Virus record (IMG/VR): IMGVR_UViG_3300033994_002367
Coordinates: 1 to 48,036 of that record
DNA: 48,036 nucleotides
Reading direction: 5' to 3' (one strand)
From: a virus
A program made the position numbers and the translations under genes. The notes under the pieces are model-generated. The model saw nothing but the letters and a program-made list of their open reading frames with translations, was not told the DNA's origin and did not search any database. Below, piece by piece: positions 1 to 7,883 of the stretch. How positions within the stretch are numbered: position 1 is the stretch's first letter; the number at the start of each line of letters is the position of its first letter.

Positions 1-563
1 GCAAAAGCGGTAACGTTTTTGTTGAAGGGATATTGGCTACTGTAGAGGTAAAAAATGGAAATGGTCGCTATTACAAACGTGAATTGTGGGAGCGCGAAAT
101 CGACAATTTTACACGCAAAATCCAAATGAAATCTACCGAAACGGTAGGTGAGTTGGACCACCCTGATTCGCAAGTAATCAACCTTAAAAACGCATCACAC
201 GCTATACGTGAAGTATGGTGGAGAGGAGATGAAATTTGGGGTAAAGTAGAAATATTCTCTGATATGGGTGACTTAGGTACTACATCAGGCCGCATTGCGG
301 GCGCATTAGTTAAAAATGGCTTGATCATTGGTATTTCTTCTCGTGGAATGGGTTCATTAAAACAAATGGGTGAGGTAATGGAAGTACAAGACGACTTTGA
401 ACTACTTACCTGGGACTTAGTTTCCAATCCATCTAACCCAGATTCATGGATGAAAAATGGTGCTTTAAATGAATCAAGAACAACATATTTAAACGAATAC
501 GCACGTACAAATTCTATTCTTACCGAAATATTATGTGCTAAAGGTACATGTCCGATATTTTAA
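1..563 (+). CDS. gp21: Prohead core protease, gp21-like (5' end outside window)
   Basis: The reading frame is open to the left edge, so the N-terminus is missing; the TTG at 33 is probably internal because the frame upstream encodes sensible sequence (ending VFVEGILATVEVKNGNGRYY). The protein resembles the T4 gp21 prohead protease, which cleaves scaffold and capsid proteins during head maturation. Visible landmarks are GELDHP (His codon at 159-161) and GISSRG (Ser codons 336-341), the likely catalytic His and Ser of this serine protease family. It is followed by a terminator and then by scaffold and capsid genes, the T4 order 21-22-23. The family assignment is strong; the catalytic residues are inferred by analogy. 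Confidence 0.9.
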   Translation, partial: KSGNVFVEGILATVEVKNGNGRYYKRELWEREIDNFTRKIQMKSTETVGELDHPDSQVINLKNASHAIREVWWRGDEIWGKVEIFSDMGDLGTTSGRIAGALVKNGLIIGISSRGMGSLKQMGEVMEVQDDFELLTWDLVSNPSNPDSWMKNGALNESRTTYLNEYARTNSILTEILCAKGTCPIF

Positions 564-585
564 AATATGCAAACCGGTGAAAATT

Positions 586-612
586 AGCCCTCTTTTTGAG
601 GGCTTTTTTTTT
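586..612 (+). terminator. Rho-independent terminator after the protease gene
   Basis: AGCCCTC (586-592) and GAGGGCT (598-604) form a 7-bp stem around a T5 loop, followed directly by a run of T. It separates the protease gene from the scaffold gene, so the scaffold/capsid pair probably has its own promoter in 613-750. Confidence 0.85.
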
Positions 613-655
613 CTCTGCGACTTTGACATGTTTGTCCCATATATATAACTTGAAT

Positions 656-685
656 ATGCCACCCCCCTCACATCTTATGTGGCAT
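656..685 (+). other. Hairpin in the scaffold-capsid leader
   Basis: ATGCCAC (656-662) pairs with GTGGCAT (679-685) across a C-rich 16-base loop, in the 140-base non-coding stretch between the terminator and the scaffold start. No T tract follows, so it is not an obvious terminator; it could be a leader RNA structure. A TTGACA at 623-628 with TATATATAAC at 640-649 is a weak sigma70-like promoter candidate just upstream. Confidence 0.4.
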
Positions 686-750
686 CGATATAAAAAATTC
701 TATTACGTTTCTTAATAAACGTATTTTCCCAACAAAATAATTTAGGAAAA

Positions 751-2085
751 ATGGCAACAAACAGAGACTTGCTCAAAGAAGCAATTGCTGATGCTAAAGC
801 TGTTAAAGAAACCGCTATCGCAAACGCAAAAGCAGCTCTAGAAGAAGCCTTCACACCTCAATTGAAAACCATGTTTGCAGCTAAACTTCAAGAAATGGAA
901 AAAGAAGAACTTGAAGAAGTTGGATTCGAAAAAATGGACGCCGAAGACGGAGATGATGGATTTGATTCTCTTAAAGGTAACATTCCAGAAGCAGAAGACG
1001 AAATGTACGAAGCTGAAGATAAAGACATGATGGAAATTGACTTAGAAGAGCTTTTACGCGAGCTAGAAGAAGAGGAAGGGATGGAAGACCTAAACGAAGC
1101 CGAAGAAGAAGAGGAAGAAGAAGACATGGAAATGTCTGACGAAGAATCAGAAGATGAGGAAGAAGAAGGTGAACCACTTGACCTCGAAGACATGACTGAT
1201 GAAGATCTTAAATCAATGATTGAAGATGTTATCAAAGACATGATCGAAGCAGGCGAACTCGAAGCTGGACACGAAGGTGAAGAAGGTGAAGAGGAAGCTG
1301 AAGAAACAGGTATGGAAGACGAAGAAGAAGTCGACCTAGCAGAACTTTTAAGAGAAATCGAAGAAATGGAAGAAAAAGAAACAGTAGACGAACTTTTTGG
1401 ATTAGGAAAAGGATCTAGAGAAGATAAAGCATTAGCTAAATTAGCTAAATTCTTTACTTCTGACATAGGAAAAAGCATCAAAGGTGCTTCAGAACTTGCA
1501 GGATTAGACCCTAAATCTCCAGAGTTTAAAGAAAAAGTAGGAAATATTCTCCAAACACAAGAAGATGTAAGTGACAAAATGAAAAAATATTTTGACCCTA
1601 AAAACGAATACGTTACAAAAGGGATAAAAATGTTAGCAGATTTTCGTGATGACCTTGGTCTTAAACAAACTACTACTCCATCAGCTGGAAAAGATTCAGC
1701 AGCAGCAATGTTAGGCCAAACAAACGAAGCTCTAGAAGCTGAATTGGCTGAAGCAATGTCTACTATCGAATCTCTTAAGTCTGAATTGAACGAAATCAAT
1801 TTGTTAAATGCTAAATTGCTTTATACAAATAAAATCTTCAAAGCTAAAAACTTAAACGAAAACCAAAAAGTGAAAGTGTTAAGTTCTTTTGACAAAGCAA
1901 AAACTGTAGGTGAAGTTAAGATGGTATTTGAAACTTTAAATGAGGGAATCAAAGTTTCTAAAAATACAATCAAAGAAAACCTAGGTAGTGCTTCAAAAGC
2001 AATGGTAACACCAAACGCTAAAAAACCAATCGTAGAGTCAAACGAGGCATTTGCAAGAATGCAAAAATTGGCTGGAATTATTTAA
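751..2085 (+). CDS. gp22: Prohead core scaffolding protein, gp22-like
   Basis: This 444-aa protein lies between the protease and the capsid gene, the position of T4 gene 22. Residues about 50-215 are extremely acidic, with long Glu/Asp runs, as expected of a removable internal scaffold. The C-terminal third (roughly 335-410) carries a helical segment, LNAKLLYTNKIFKAKNLNE, that I recognise as the conserved part of gp22 proteins in T4-like phages. The scaffold would nucleate the head shell and then be degraded by the upstream protease. The start ATG follows an A-rich leader (TTTAGGAAAA). Antisense frames here are long only because of the GAA/GAG-rich sequence. Confidence 0.9.
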   Translation: MATNRDLLKEAIADAKAVKETAIANAKAALEEAFTPQLKTMFAAKLQEMEKEELEEVGFEKMDAEDGDDGFDSLKGNIPEAEDEMYEAEDKDMMEIDLEELLRELEEEEGMEDLNEAEEEEEEEDMEMSDEESEDEEEEGEPLDLEDMTDEDLKSMIEDVIKDMIEAGELEAGHEGEEGEEEAEETGMEDEEEVDLAELLREIEEMEEKETVDELFGLGKGSREDKALAKLAKFFTSDIGKSIKGASELAGLDPKSPEFKEKVGNILQTQEDVSDKMKKYFDPKNEYVTKGIKMLADFRDDLGLKQTTTPSAGKDSAAAMLGQTNEALEAELAEAMSTIESLKSELNEINLLNAKLLYTNKIFKAKNLNENQKVKVLSSFDKAKTVGEVKMVFETLNEGIKVSKNTIKENLGSASKAMVTPNAKKPIVESNEAFARMQKLAGII

Positions 2086-2113
2086 TTTTTAAACAAAAAA
2101 ACAAAAACAGAAA

Positions 2114-3820
2114 ATGTCAAACATTAATTCTCTTTTAGAAAGCGCAGCATCTGGATGGAAAAACATGCAGAGCGACGCAGCCCGTATGTCCGCAAAATGG
2201 GCTAAAACGGGTCTTTTGGAAGGATTGAATAGCGAAGTTGAAAAAAACAACATGGCTATGATCCTCGAAAACCAAGCAAAACAACTTGTTGTTGAGCAAT
2301 CTTCTACAAACGCAGGTGGCGGTACTTTCCAAGTAGGTCAAGGTGAGCAATGGGCTGGTGTAGCTCTTCCATTGGTACGTAAAGTATTCGGTTCTTTATC
2401 ATCTAAAGAATTCGTTTCTGTACAACCAATGAATTTGCCTTCTGGTCTAGTATTCTTCTTGGATTTCCAATACGGTGCTTCTGGTAAAGCTGCTCCTGTT
2501 GGTCCGTTTGGTCCTGGTGGTGATACTTATGGTACTACTTCATCTATGTATGGTGCTACTAACCCAGGTCCTGGTGTTGATCCTACTAACGGTTTATATG
2601 GTGCAGGTCGTTTTGCCTACTCTATCAACCAATTCTCAGCATCTGTAACTTCATCTACTTCACCAGCTTCTTGGTTAGATGTAGAGTACGATTCAACCCT
2701 TTCAGCTTCTATTGCTTCAGGTGGTATTCAGAAAATTGTTTACACAGTAGGTGCTAACACAACTGTTCCACGTCCAGATTTTAAAGGTGTTCGTGCATTT
2801 GTTCCTGCTTCAGGTTCAACAGCAACTCCAGCATCACAAATCTACAGTAACTTGTTACCACAGTATACTACTACTAATGGTTCTACTACCATTACTTTCA
2901 TCGTATCTGGTTCAGGTGCTTTAACTGGCATGCCTACAGGTTCAAATTCAATTAACACATTGTTCTACAATGTTCAACCTGCTGACAACTACAGAGGTGA
3001 TTTCGAAGATAACAGCGGTGCTGGTTATCCAAATGCTGAGTCTACATCTGCAGACCAATTGGCTATCCCACAAATCAATATCCAAATGAAATCTGAGGCT
3101 ATTGTTGCTAAAACTCGTAAGTTGAAAGCACAATGGACACCAGAATTCGCTCAAGATTTGAACGCATACCAATCATTGGATGCTGAAGCTGAATTGACTT
3201 CAATCATGAGCGAGTACATTGCATTGGAAATCGATCTTGAAGTAATTGATATGTTGATCCAAGATGCATCTGCAGCAGATGAGTACTGGTCAGCAAAATC
3301 AAACACTTACTTGAATGCTGGTAAAACAGAATGGTTATCTACAGCTGGTTACTACAACACTCAAGGTCAGTGGTTCCAAACTTTAGGTACTAAAATGCAG
3401 AAAGTTTCTAACAAAATTCACCAAAAGACATTACGTGGTGGTGCTAACTTCCTCGTATGTTCTCCAAATGTAGCAACTATCCTTGAGTCAATCCCAGGAT
3501 TTGCTTCATCTTCTGATGGTGATGTAACTAAAGCTAGCTACGCATTCGGTATCCAGAAAGCTGGTCAAATGAACAACCGTTATACAGTTTACAAAAACCC
3601 TTACATGACAGAAAACTTGATCTTGATGGGTTATAGAGGATCACAATTCCTTGAAACTGGTGCGGTATTTGCTCCGTATGTTCCATTAATCATGACACCT
3701 CTTGTGTACGATCCAGATACATTTACTCCACGTAAAGGTCTCTTGACTCGTTACGCTAAGAAAATGATTCGTCCTGAATTCTTCGGTCGTATCTTCGTTA
3801 ACGATTTGAACTTACTTTAA
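2114..3820 (+). CDS. gp23: Major capsid protein, gp23-like
   Basis: A 568-aa protein matching the T4 gp23 plan. The N-terminal region contains MILENQAKQL, which lines up with IFENQEKDF of T4 gp23; then comes a core beginning VRKVFGSLSSKEFVSVQPMN, and a C-terminal YAPYVPL-like segment (FAPYVPLIMTPLVYDPDTF, about 520-540). The T4 protease prefers (L/I)XE sites; VVE at residues 59-61 is a plausible maturation cleavage site, close to the T4 position. The middle (about 125-300) holds a Gly/Ser/Thr-rich insertion, making it longer than T4 gp23. It follows the scaffold gene by 28 bases and ends in a strong terminator. Confidence 0.95.
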   Translation: MSNINSLLESAASGWKNMQSDAARMSAKWAKTGLLEGLNSEVEKNNMAMILENQAKQLVVEQSSTNAGGGTFQVGQGEQWAGVALPLVRKVFGSLSSKEFVSVQPMNLPSGLVFFLDFQYGASGKAAPVGPFGPGGDTYGTTSSMYGATNPGPGVDPTNGLYGAGRFAYSINQFSASVTSSTSPASWLDVEYDSTLSASIASGGIQKIVYTVGANTTVPRPDFKGVRAFVPASGSTATPASQIYSNLLPQYTTTNGSTTITFIVSGSGALTGMPTGSNSINTLFYNVQPADNYRGDFEDNSGAGYPNAESTSADQLAIPQINIQMKSEAIVAKTRKLKAQWTPEFAQDLNAYQSLDAEAELTSIMSEYIALEIDLEVIDMLIQDASAADEYWSAKSNTYLNAGKTEWLSTAGYYNTQGQWFQTLGTKMQKVSNKIHQKTLRGGANFLVCSPNVATILESIPGFASSSDGDVTKASYAFGIQKAGQMNNRYTVYKNPYMTENLILMGYRGSQFLETGAVFAPYVPLIMTPLVYDPDTFTPRKGLLTRYAKKMIRPEFFGRIFVNDLNLL

Positions 3821-3846
3821 TCGGTAGTAAATAATCAAATATGAAG

Positions 3847-3872
3847 AGCCTGGCGAAAGCCAGGCTTTTCTA
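3847..3872 (+). terminator. Rho-independent terminator after the capsid gene
   Basis: AGCCTGGC (3847-3854), GAAA tetraloop and GCCAGGCT (3859-3866) form a perfect 8-bp hairpin followed by TTTTCTATTTTTT. It ends the scaffold/capsid unit and lies inside the over-extended reading frame of phoH, which argues against the ATG at 3841 as the phoH start. Confidence 0.95.
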
Positions 3873-3906
3873 TTTTTTCCCAATATTTATTAGCAAATAT
3901 AGTTAT

Positions 3907-4605
3907 ATGACAGATTTTAACAGAACTCCTGAAGCGCAGGAAGTATTTAAAGCAAAAAGAAAACCAAAAGGTCCTATCAAGTTTAACATTCAATTGAATG
4001 AAGAACAAAAAACCGCTAAATCTAAAATTTTAACCAATACAGTAACCATATTACGTGGTAAAGCCGGTTCTGGTAAATCTTTATTAGCAGCTAATGTAGC
4101 ACTTGATTTGTTATTTAGTCGTGAAATTGAAAAAATCATTATTACTCGACCAACTGTAGTAGCAGGACAAGACATTGGTTTCTTACCAGGAGATGTTAAT
4201 GAAAAACTTGCTCCATTTACAGCTCCAGTGTATGAAAACATGCACCGTTTATACAACAAAGATAAAATCGAAAAATGTATAGCAGATGGTGAAATTGAAA
4301 TCGTACCTGTATCATTTATGCGAGGTAGAAACTTTACTGATTGTTTAGTTGTAGTAGATGAAGCACAAAATTTAACAGACAATCAAACAGAACTATTACT
4401 AACTCGTATTTGTTCAGGTAGTAAAATGATCTTTTGTGGTGATGGTGCTCAAATTGACTTAAAAGATAAAAAAACATCTGGGTTCGATGTTGTATGTAAG
4501 CATATGAAAGAAGTACCTGGATTTGAGGTAGTTACATTAGAAAGAAATCACAGACATCCAATAGTAGACGATATTTTAGAGGTATACAAATCTTTCAGAG
4601 GATAG
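3907..4605 (+). CDS. phoH: PhoH-family P-loop ATPase
   Basis: I place the start at 3907 (232 aa) because the in-frame ATG at 3841 lies in the terminator stem. The protein has a Walker A motif GKAGSGKS near residues 51-58, a Walker B motif LVVVDEAQN near 147-155, and a C-terminal ERNHRHPIVDDI segment, the layout of PhoH-like ATPases/helicases. phoH is a common accessory gene in T4-like marine phages; its role is unresolved and links to phosphate starvation or RNA metabolism are only suggested. A start-proximal motif variant, ATATTTATTAGCAAAT (3883-3898), sits between terminator and start, so it may be transcribed separately from the capsid gene. Confidence 0.95.
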   Translation: MTDFNRTPEAQEVFKAKRKPKGPIKFNIQLNEEQKTAKSKILTNTVTILRGKAGSGKSLLAANVALDLLFSREIEKIIITRPTVVAGQDIGFLPGDVNEKLAPFTAPVYENMHRLYNKDKIEKCIADGEIEIVPVSFMRGRNFTDCLVVVDEAQNLTDNQTELLLTRICSGSKMIFCGDGAQIDLKDKKTSGFDVVCKHMKEVPGFEVVTLERNHRHPIVDDILEVYKSFRG

Positions 4606-4607
4606 CC

Positions 4608-4623
4608 ATATTTATAAATAAAA
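4608..4623 (+). promoter_or_regulatory. Start-proximal motif (late promoter candidate)
   Basis: ATATTTATAAATAAAA, ending 5 bases before the ATG at 4629. This copy also contains TATAAATA, the exact T4 late promoter core. Confidence 0.6.
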
Positions 4624-4628
4624 GATAA

Positions 4629-5117
4629 ATGGCTAATCTATATGTAACCATTACGGAAGAAATCACTCTCCCTAATACCACTACAGAAAAAACAAACGTA
4701 TTTAAAACTATATCGAATATTAATCAAATTGTTCGACGCGTAGATACTATTGCTACTACATTTAGTGGTTCTGGTATTGAAATTTTACGTTTTTGTGATA
4801 GTGAAGAAGAACAAACAGGTGGTGCTTTTGTAAAATCTGATACACAATATGTTAGAATTACCAATTTATCTACACAGTATAACACTTTAATATATTTAAT
4901 AGCTAATGATAACACTGAAAGTGCTATTTTTAGTTTAGATCCTGGAAAAACATTAATGTTAGGGGATGCTGATATCAATACTCCTTCAATTGGTGATTAT
5001 GTAGTGGATGGGTATGTAGATGAAACTTATTATAGCTCATTAATCTATATTAGTTCAGTAAAAGCAAAAGCAATTTCAGGAAGTACGCAATTAGAGTATT
5101 TTGTAGCATCAACTTAA
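4629..5117 (+). CDS. Hypothetical virion-associated protein
   Basis: A 162-aa protein I do not recognise. It lacks a signal peptide or membrane segment and is rich in Thr, Ser, Ile and Val with alternating polar/hydrophobic stretches, suggesting a beta-sandwich. Phrases such as VRITNLSTQYNTLIYLIAN and FSLDPGKTLMLGD fit a small virion decoration or fibre-associated fold, but this is inference. It is the first gene of the fibre region, with its own upstream motif copy at 4608 and another immediately after it at 5117, so it may be a monocistronic unit. Confidence 0.75.
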   Translation: MANLYVTITEEITLPNTTTEKTNVFKTISNINQIVRRVDTIATTFSGSGIEILRFCDSEEEQTGGAFVKSDTQYVRITNLSTQYNTLIYLIANDNTESAIFSLDPGKTLMLGDADINTPSIGDYVVDGYVDETYYSSLIYISSVKAKAISGSTQLEYFVAST

Positions 5118-5132
5118 TATTTATAAATAAAA
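5117..5132 (+). promoter_or_regulatory. Start-proximal motif (late promoter candidate)
   Basis: ATATTTATAAATAAAA, overlapping the last base of the previous stop codon and ending 4 bases before the ATG at 5137. It contains TATAAATA. Confidence 0.6.
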
Positions 5133-5136
5133 GAAA

Positions 5137-5415
5137 ATGGCAAATTTAACATTAAGATCAGTAAAAGGTTCTCCACTTACCAATGCCGAATTGGATGGTA
5201 ACTTTGAATATTTTACTGGTTCACACGCAATAACAGGATCTCTTACTATAACAGGATCTTTAGCAGTAACTGGATCAATTTCAACTTCAGGTTCATTAAT
5301 AGCACCTTATTTGTTAACTTTTGAATGTGTTGACAATGCAACAGCAGCAGCTGCAGGTGTTCCTGTAGGTGGGTTATATAGAAATGGTAATATTATTCAA
5401 ATAAGAACCGCTTAA
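5137..5415 (+). CDS. Mini tail-fibre protein
   Basis: Only 92 aa. The N-terminus LTLRSVKGSPLTNAELDGNF is a virion-anchoring start I know from tail fibres of T4-like phages. It is followed by a short run of ITGSL-type repeats (about 30-55), which are beta-strand repeats, and by a short tip ending GGLYRNGNIIQIRTA. It looks complete rather than truncated: it has a good start, an upstream motif and a normal stop. It may be a minimal fibre, or an anchor onto which the following fibre genes assemble. No repeats of the SHAEG class are present. Confidence 0.75.
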   Translation: MANLTLRSVKGSPLTNAELDGNFEYFTGSHAITGSLTITGSLAVTGSISTSGSLIAPYLLTFECVDNATAAAAGVPVGGLYRNGNIIQIRTA

Positions 5416-5436
5416 TCATTTAAAAATTTATATATC

Positions 5437-7809
5437 ATGCCTTTCTTTTCAGGATCATTAAATATTTCAGGATCAATTGCTACAACAGGAGTTATAACCA
5501 GTAATGGTTCACCTGTAGTTACTACTAGTAATACTAGCTCATTTGTAATCAATACCGGATCATTTGCAACAACTGGTTCAAATACCTTTAACGGTAACCA
5601 AACTATAACAGGAAGTGTAACAAGCACAGGTGGTTTTACAGGCTCACTCTCAGGAACTGCCACAACCGCTTCATATGTTAACCCAACATTTATCTCAGCA
5701 TCAGCTGCTGCTTCAGGATTTGGTTCAGGTGGTTCAGGTGGTGGAAGTGCAACAACAGGCTCAAATAATTTTGTAGGTAACCAAACTGTAACAGGTAGTG
5801 TTACCATTACAGGATCATTAACAGTTTCAGGTTCAAATACATTTGTAAATATTGGACCTATGAAAACTGGTAATAGTAATACTTTAACAGTTACAAGTGG
5901 GTCATTTGCTCAAGGTACTAATAGTACTGCTGATGGTTTATATTCACACGTTGAAGGTTACCTTAACAATGCTACAGGAAATTATTCACATGCCGAAGGA
6001 ACTGGAACTGATGCTTTAGGAGAAAGCTCACATGCTGAAGGTGAAAGTACAACTGCTTCCGGAAGTATGTCTCACTCTGAAGGTTATTCTACTATAGCTT
6101 TAGGAATTCATTCACACGCTGAAGGTTGGGGTGCTCTATCCTCAGGACAAGCATCTCATGCTGAAGGATACCAAACAACATCTTCAGGATATGCATCTCA
6201 TGCTGAAGGAAGAGCTACAAATTCAACAGGTCAATATTCACATGCTGAAGGATTTTCTACACTTGCTTCTGGATCATATTCACATGCTGAAGGTTGGGGT
6301 ACTGTAGCCATAGGACAATATCAACATGTACAAGGTACGTTTAATGTGTCTAGTTCAACCAATGGAGCGTTTATTGTTGGTAATGGTATTAGTGATTTTA
6401 ATAGATCTAACTTAATTTTTGCTGCTAGCAGCCAAGTTCAAATCACTGGTTCTTTAAGTGTTACTAGTGGAATTACAGGAACAGTAACAACAGCTTCTTA
6501 TATTAACCCAACATTCATTTCAGCATCAGCTGCTGCTTCCGGATTTGGTTCAGGTGGTGGAGGTTCAACAATTAATACTGGATCATTTGCAACAACTGGT
6601 TCAAACATATTTATTGGAAACCAAACAATTACAGGTTCAATAGCTCATTCTGGATCATTTAGAACAGGCTTTACTGATAATAAAGTTTCTTCCACTTCAT
6701 TTGCTCAAGGATTTTCAGTTTCAGCTAGTGGATTCTATGCCCATGCTGAAGGAAATATTACAACTGCCTCAGGTGCTTGGTCACATGCTGAAGGTGATAG
6801 TACAAGAGCTCGAGGAGGTTCTTCTCATGCTGAAGGTGATCGAACTGTATCATTTGCAGACTATTCACATGCTGAAGGACAACAAACTATATCTTCTGGT
6901 AGTTACTCACACGCTGAAGGTGTTCAAACTATATCATCTGGTTCATATTCACATGCTGAAGGTACAGGTACTATTGCAATAGGACAATATTCACATGCTG
7001 AAGGAGCTAATACAGTTGCCGAAGGTATTGGATCTCATGCTGAAGGTAATACAACAAAAGCTATAGGATGGGGTTCACATGCTGAAGGACAACAAACTAT
7101 AGCATTAGGTACTTGGGCACATACTGAAGGTTACTATACTACAGCTAGTGGAGATTATTCACATGCTGAAGGATATGTATCTAAAGCTTTAGGTGCTTAT
7201 TCACATGCTGAAGGTGGTGGAGGTCAATTCCAATACGGTGGTATAGCATTAGGTAAAGGTTCCCATGCCGAAGGCCATCAATCTTTTACTTCAGGTTCTT
7301 ATGCTCATGCTGAAGGGTATTTCACATCAGCTAGTGGAGATTATTCACATGCTGAAGGTTATTCTACAATTGCTTTAGGAGGTTACTCCCATGCTGAAGG
7401 ACAACAAACTACTGCTACAGGAAACTCTTCACATGCTGAAGGGGTAGGATCTAACGCAATAGGTGGAGGATCTCATGCCGAAGGTGAATTTACTATATCA
7501 CTAGGAGCATATTCACATACTGAAGGTAAACAAACAGTAGCTTCTGGTTCATACCAACACGTACAAGGTCAATTTAATACACATGGAGATTCAACTTCAT
7601 TAATGGTTGTAGGTAATGGTACAGATGATAATGCTCGTAAAGATGCCTTCAAAGTAAGAATGTCCGGTTCAATTGTACTTCCAACAACTCAATCAGCTGC
7701 TCCATCTTGGACTGGTACTGATGGTGAAATGGTATTTGCCACAGTAACAGGAAACCATAGATTCTATGTTTGGATGGCTGGTGCATGGAGATCAGGTTCA
7801 TTAGCATGA
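5437..7809 (+). CDS. Tail fibre/adhesin with two SHAEG repeat blocks
   Basis: A 790-aa fibre starting with ITGS-type repeats. It then has a linker (FISASAAASGFGSGG), 9 SHAEG-type 14-residue repeats (about residues 169-293), a QHVQG module, a second copy of the linker, 19 further repeats (about 434-705), and a C-terminal QHVQG...VGNG...WTGTDGE module ending AGAWRSGSLA. The repeats resemble the head repeats of YadA/Hia-type trimeric adhesins, so a trimeric beta-roll shaft is likely. Having an internal end-type module followed by a second linker suggests two fibre genes joined end to end. It would act in host-surface binding. A terminator follows. Confidence 0.85.
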   Translation: MPFFSGSLNISGSIATTGVITSNGSPVVTTSNTSSFVINTGSFATTGSNTFNGNQTITGSVTSTGGFTGSLSGTATTASYVNPTFISASAAASGFGSGGSGGGSATTGSNNFVGNQTVTGSVTITGSLTVSGSNTFVNIGPMKTGNSNTLTVTSGSFAQGTNSTADGLYSHVEGYLNNATGNYSHAEGTGTDALGESSHAEGESTTASGSMSHSEGYSTIALGIHSHAEGWGALSSGQASHAEGYQTTSSGYASHAEGRATNSTGQYSHAEGFSTLASGSYSHAEGWGTVAIGQYQHVQGTFNVSSSTNGAFIVGNGISDFNRSNLIFAASSQVQITGSLSVTSGITGTVTTASYINPTFISASAAASGFGSGGGGSTINTGSFATTGSNIFIGNQTITGSIAHSGSFRTGFTDNKVSSTSFAQGFSVSASGFYAHAEGNITTASGAWSHAEGDSTRARGGSSHAEGDRTVSFADYSHAEGQQTISSGSYSHAEGVQTISSGSYSHAEGTGTIAIGQYSHAEGANTVAEGIGSHAEGNTTKAIGWGSHAEGQQTIALGTWAHTEGYYTTASGDYSHAEGYVSKALGAYSHAEGGGGQFQYGGIALGKGSHAEGHQSFTSGSYAHAEGYFTSASGDYSHAEGYSTIALGGYSHAEGQQTTATGNSSHAEGVGSNAIGGGSHAEGEFTISLGAYSHTEGKQTVASGSYQHVQGQFNTHGDSTSLMVVGNGTDDNARKDAFKVRMSGSIVLPTTQSAAPSWTGTDGEMVFATVTGNHRFYVWMAGAWRSGSLA
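5941..6318 (+). repeat. SHAEG repeat block 1 (9 units of 42 bp)
   Basis: Nine consecutive coding units of 14 residues, consensus (Y/S)SHAEGxxTxAxG, ending where YQHVQG begins. Units differ at the DNA level but keep the HAEG codons well conserved. Confidence 0.9.
6736..7552 (+). repeat. SHAEG repeat block 2 (19 units)
   Basis: Nineteen units of the same 14-residue repeat, one of them (near 7200-7255) expanded by six residues with a GGGGQFQYGG insertion. It is the longest such array in the window. Confidence 0.9.
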
Positions 7810-7832
7810 TAAGAATACAACATAATTAAAAT

Positions 7833-7859
7833 GGGCCTCTAAATGAGGCCCTTTTTTAT
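7833..7859 (+). terminator. Rho-independent terminator after the first SHAEG fibre
   Basis: GGGCCTC (7833-7839) pairs with GAGGCCC (7845-7851) across a TAAAT loop, followed by six T. It separates the first fibre group from the neck genes. Confidence 0.9.
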
Positions 7860-7861
7860 TC

Positions 7862-7877
7862 ATATTTATAACAAAAT
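7862..7877 (+). promoter_or_regulatory. Start-proximal motif before the neck genes
   Basis: ATATTTATAACAAAAT lies directly after a terminator and 6 bases before the ATG at 7884, the arrangement expected of a promoter restarting transcription. Confidence 0.65.
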
Positions 7878-7883
7878 AGCAAT

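Noticed and set aside
33-35. TTG at 33 as the start of the protease
   Set aside because: The frame is open to the window edge and the residues before it fit the domain, so the gene starts outside the window.
888-1799. Long minus-strand frame of 303 codons opposite the scaffold gene
   Set aside because: Its Ser-rich product is only the reverse of the GAA/GAG-rich acidic scaffold sequence; the + strand gene is well supported by family and order.
3841-3906. ATG at 3841 as the phoH start
   Set aside because: It lies in the terminator hairpin after the capsid gene, and the encoded extension is not PhoH-like; 3907 fits better.
5412-5807. Minus-strand frame of 131 codons within the fibre gene, Pro/Val rich
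   Set aside because: A shadow of the ITGS-type repeats on the other strand; similar shadows occur at 11368-11550 and 13274-13543 opposite the same repeat class.
5941-7552. Possible CRISPR array from regularly spaced repeats
   Set aside because: The 42-bp periodicity is in frame, codes for SHAEG units with synonymous drift, and has no constant repeat with unique spacers.
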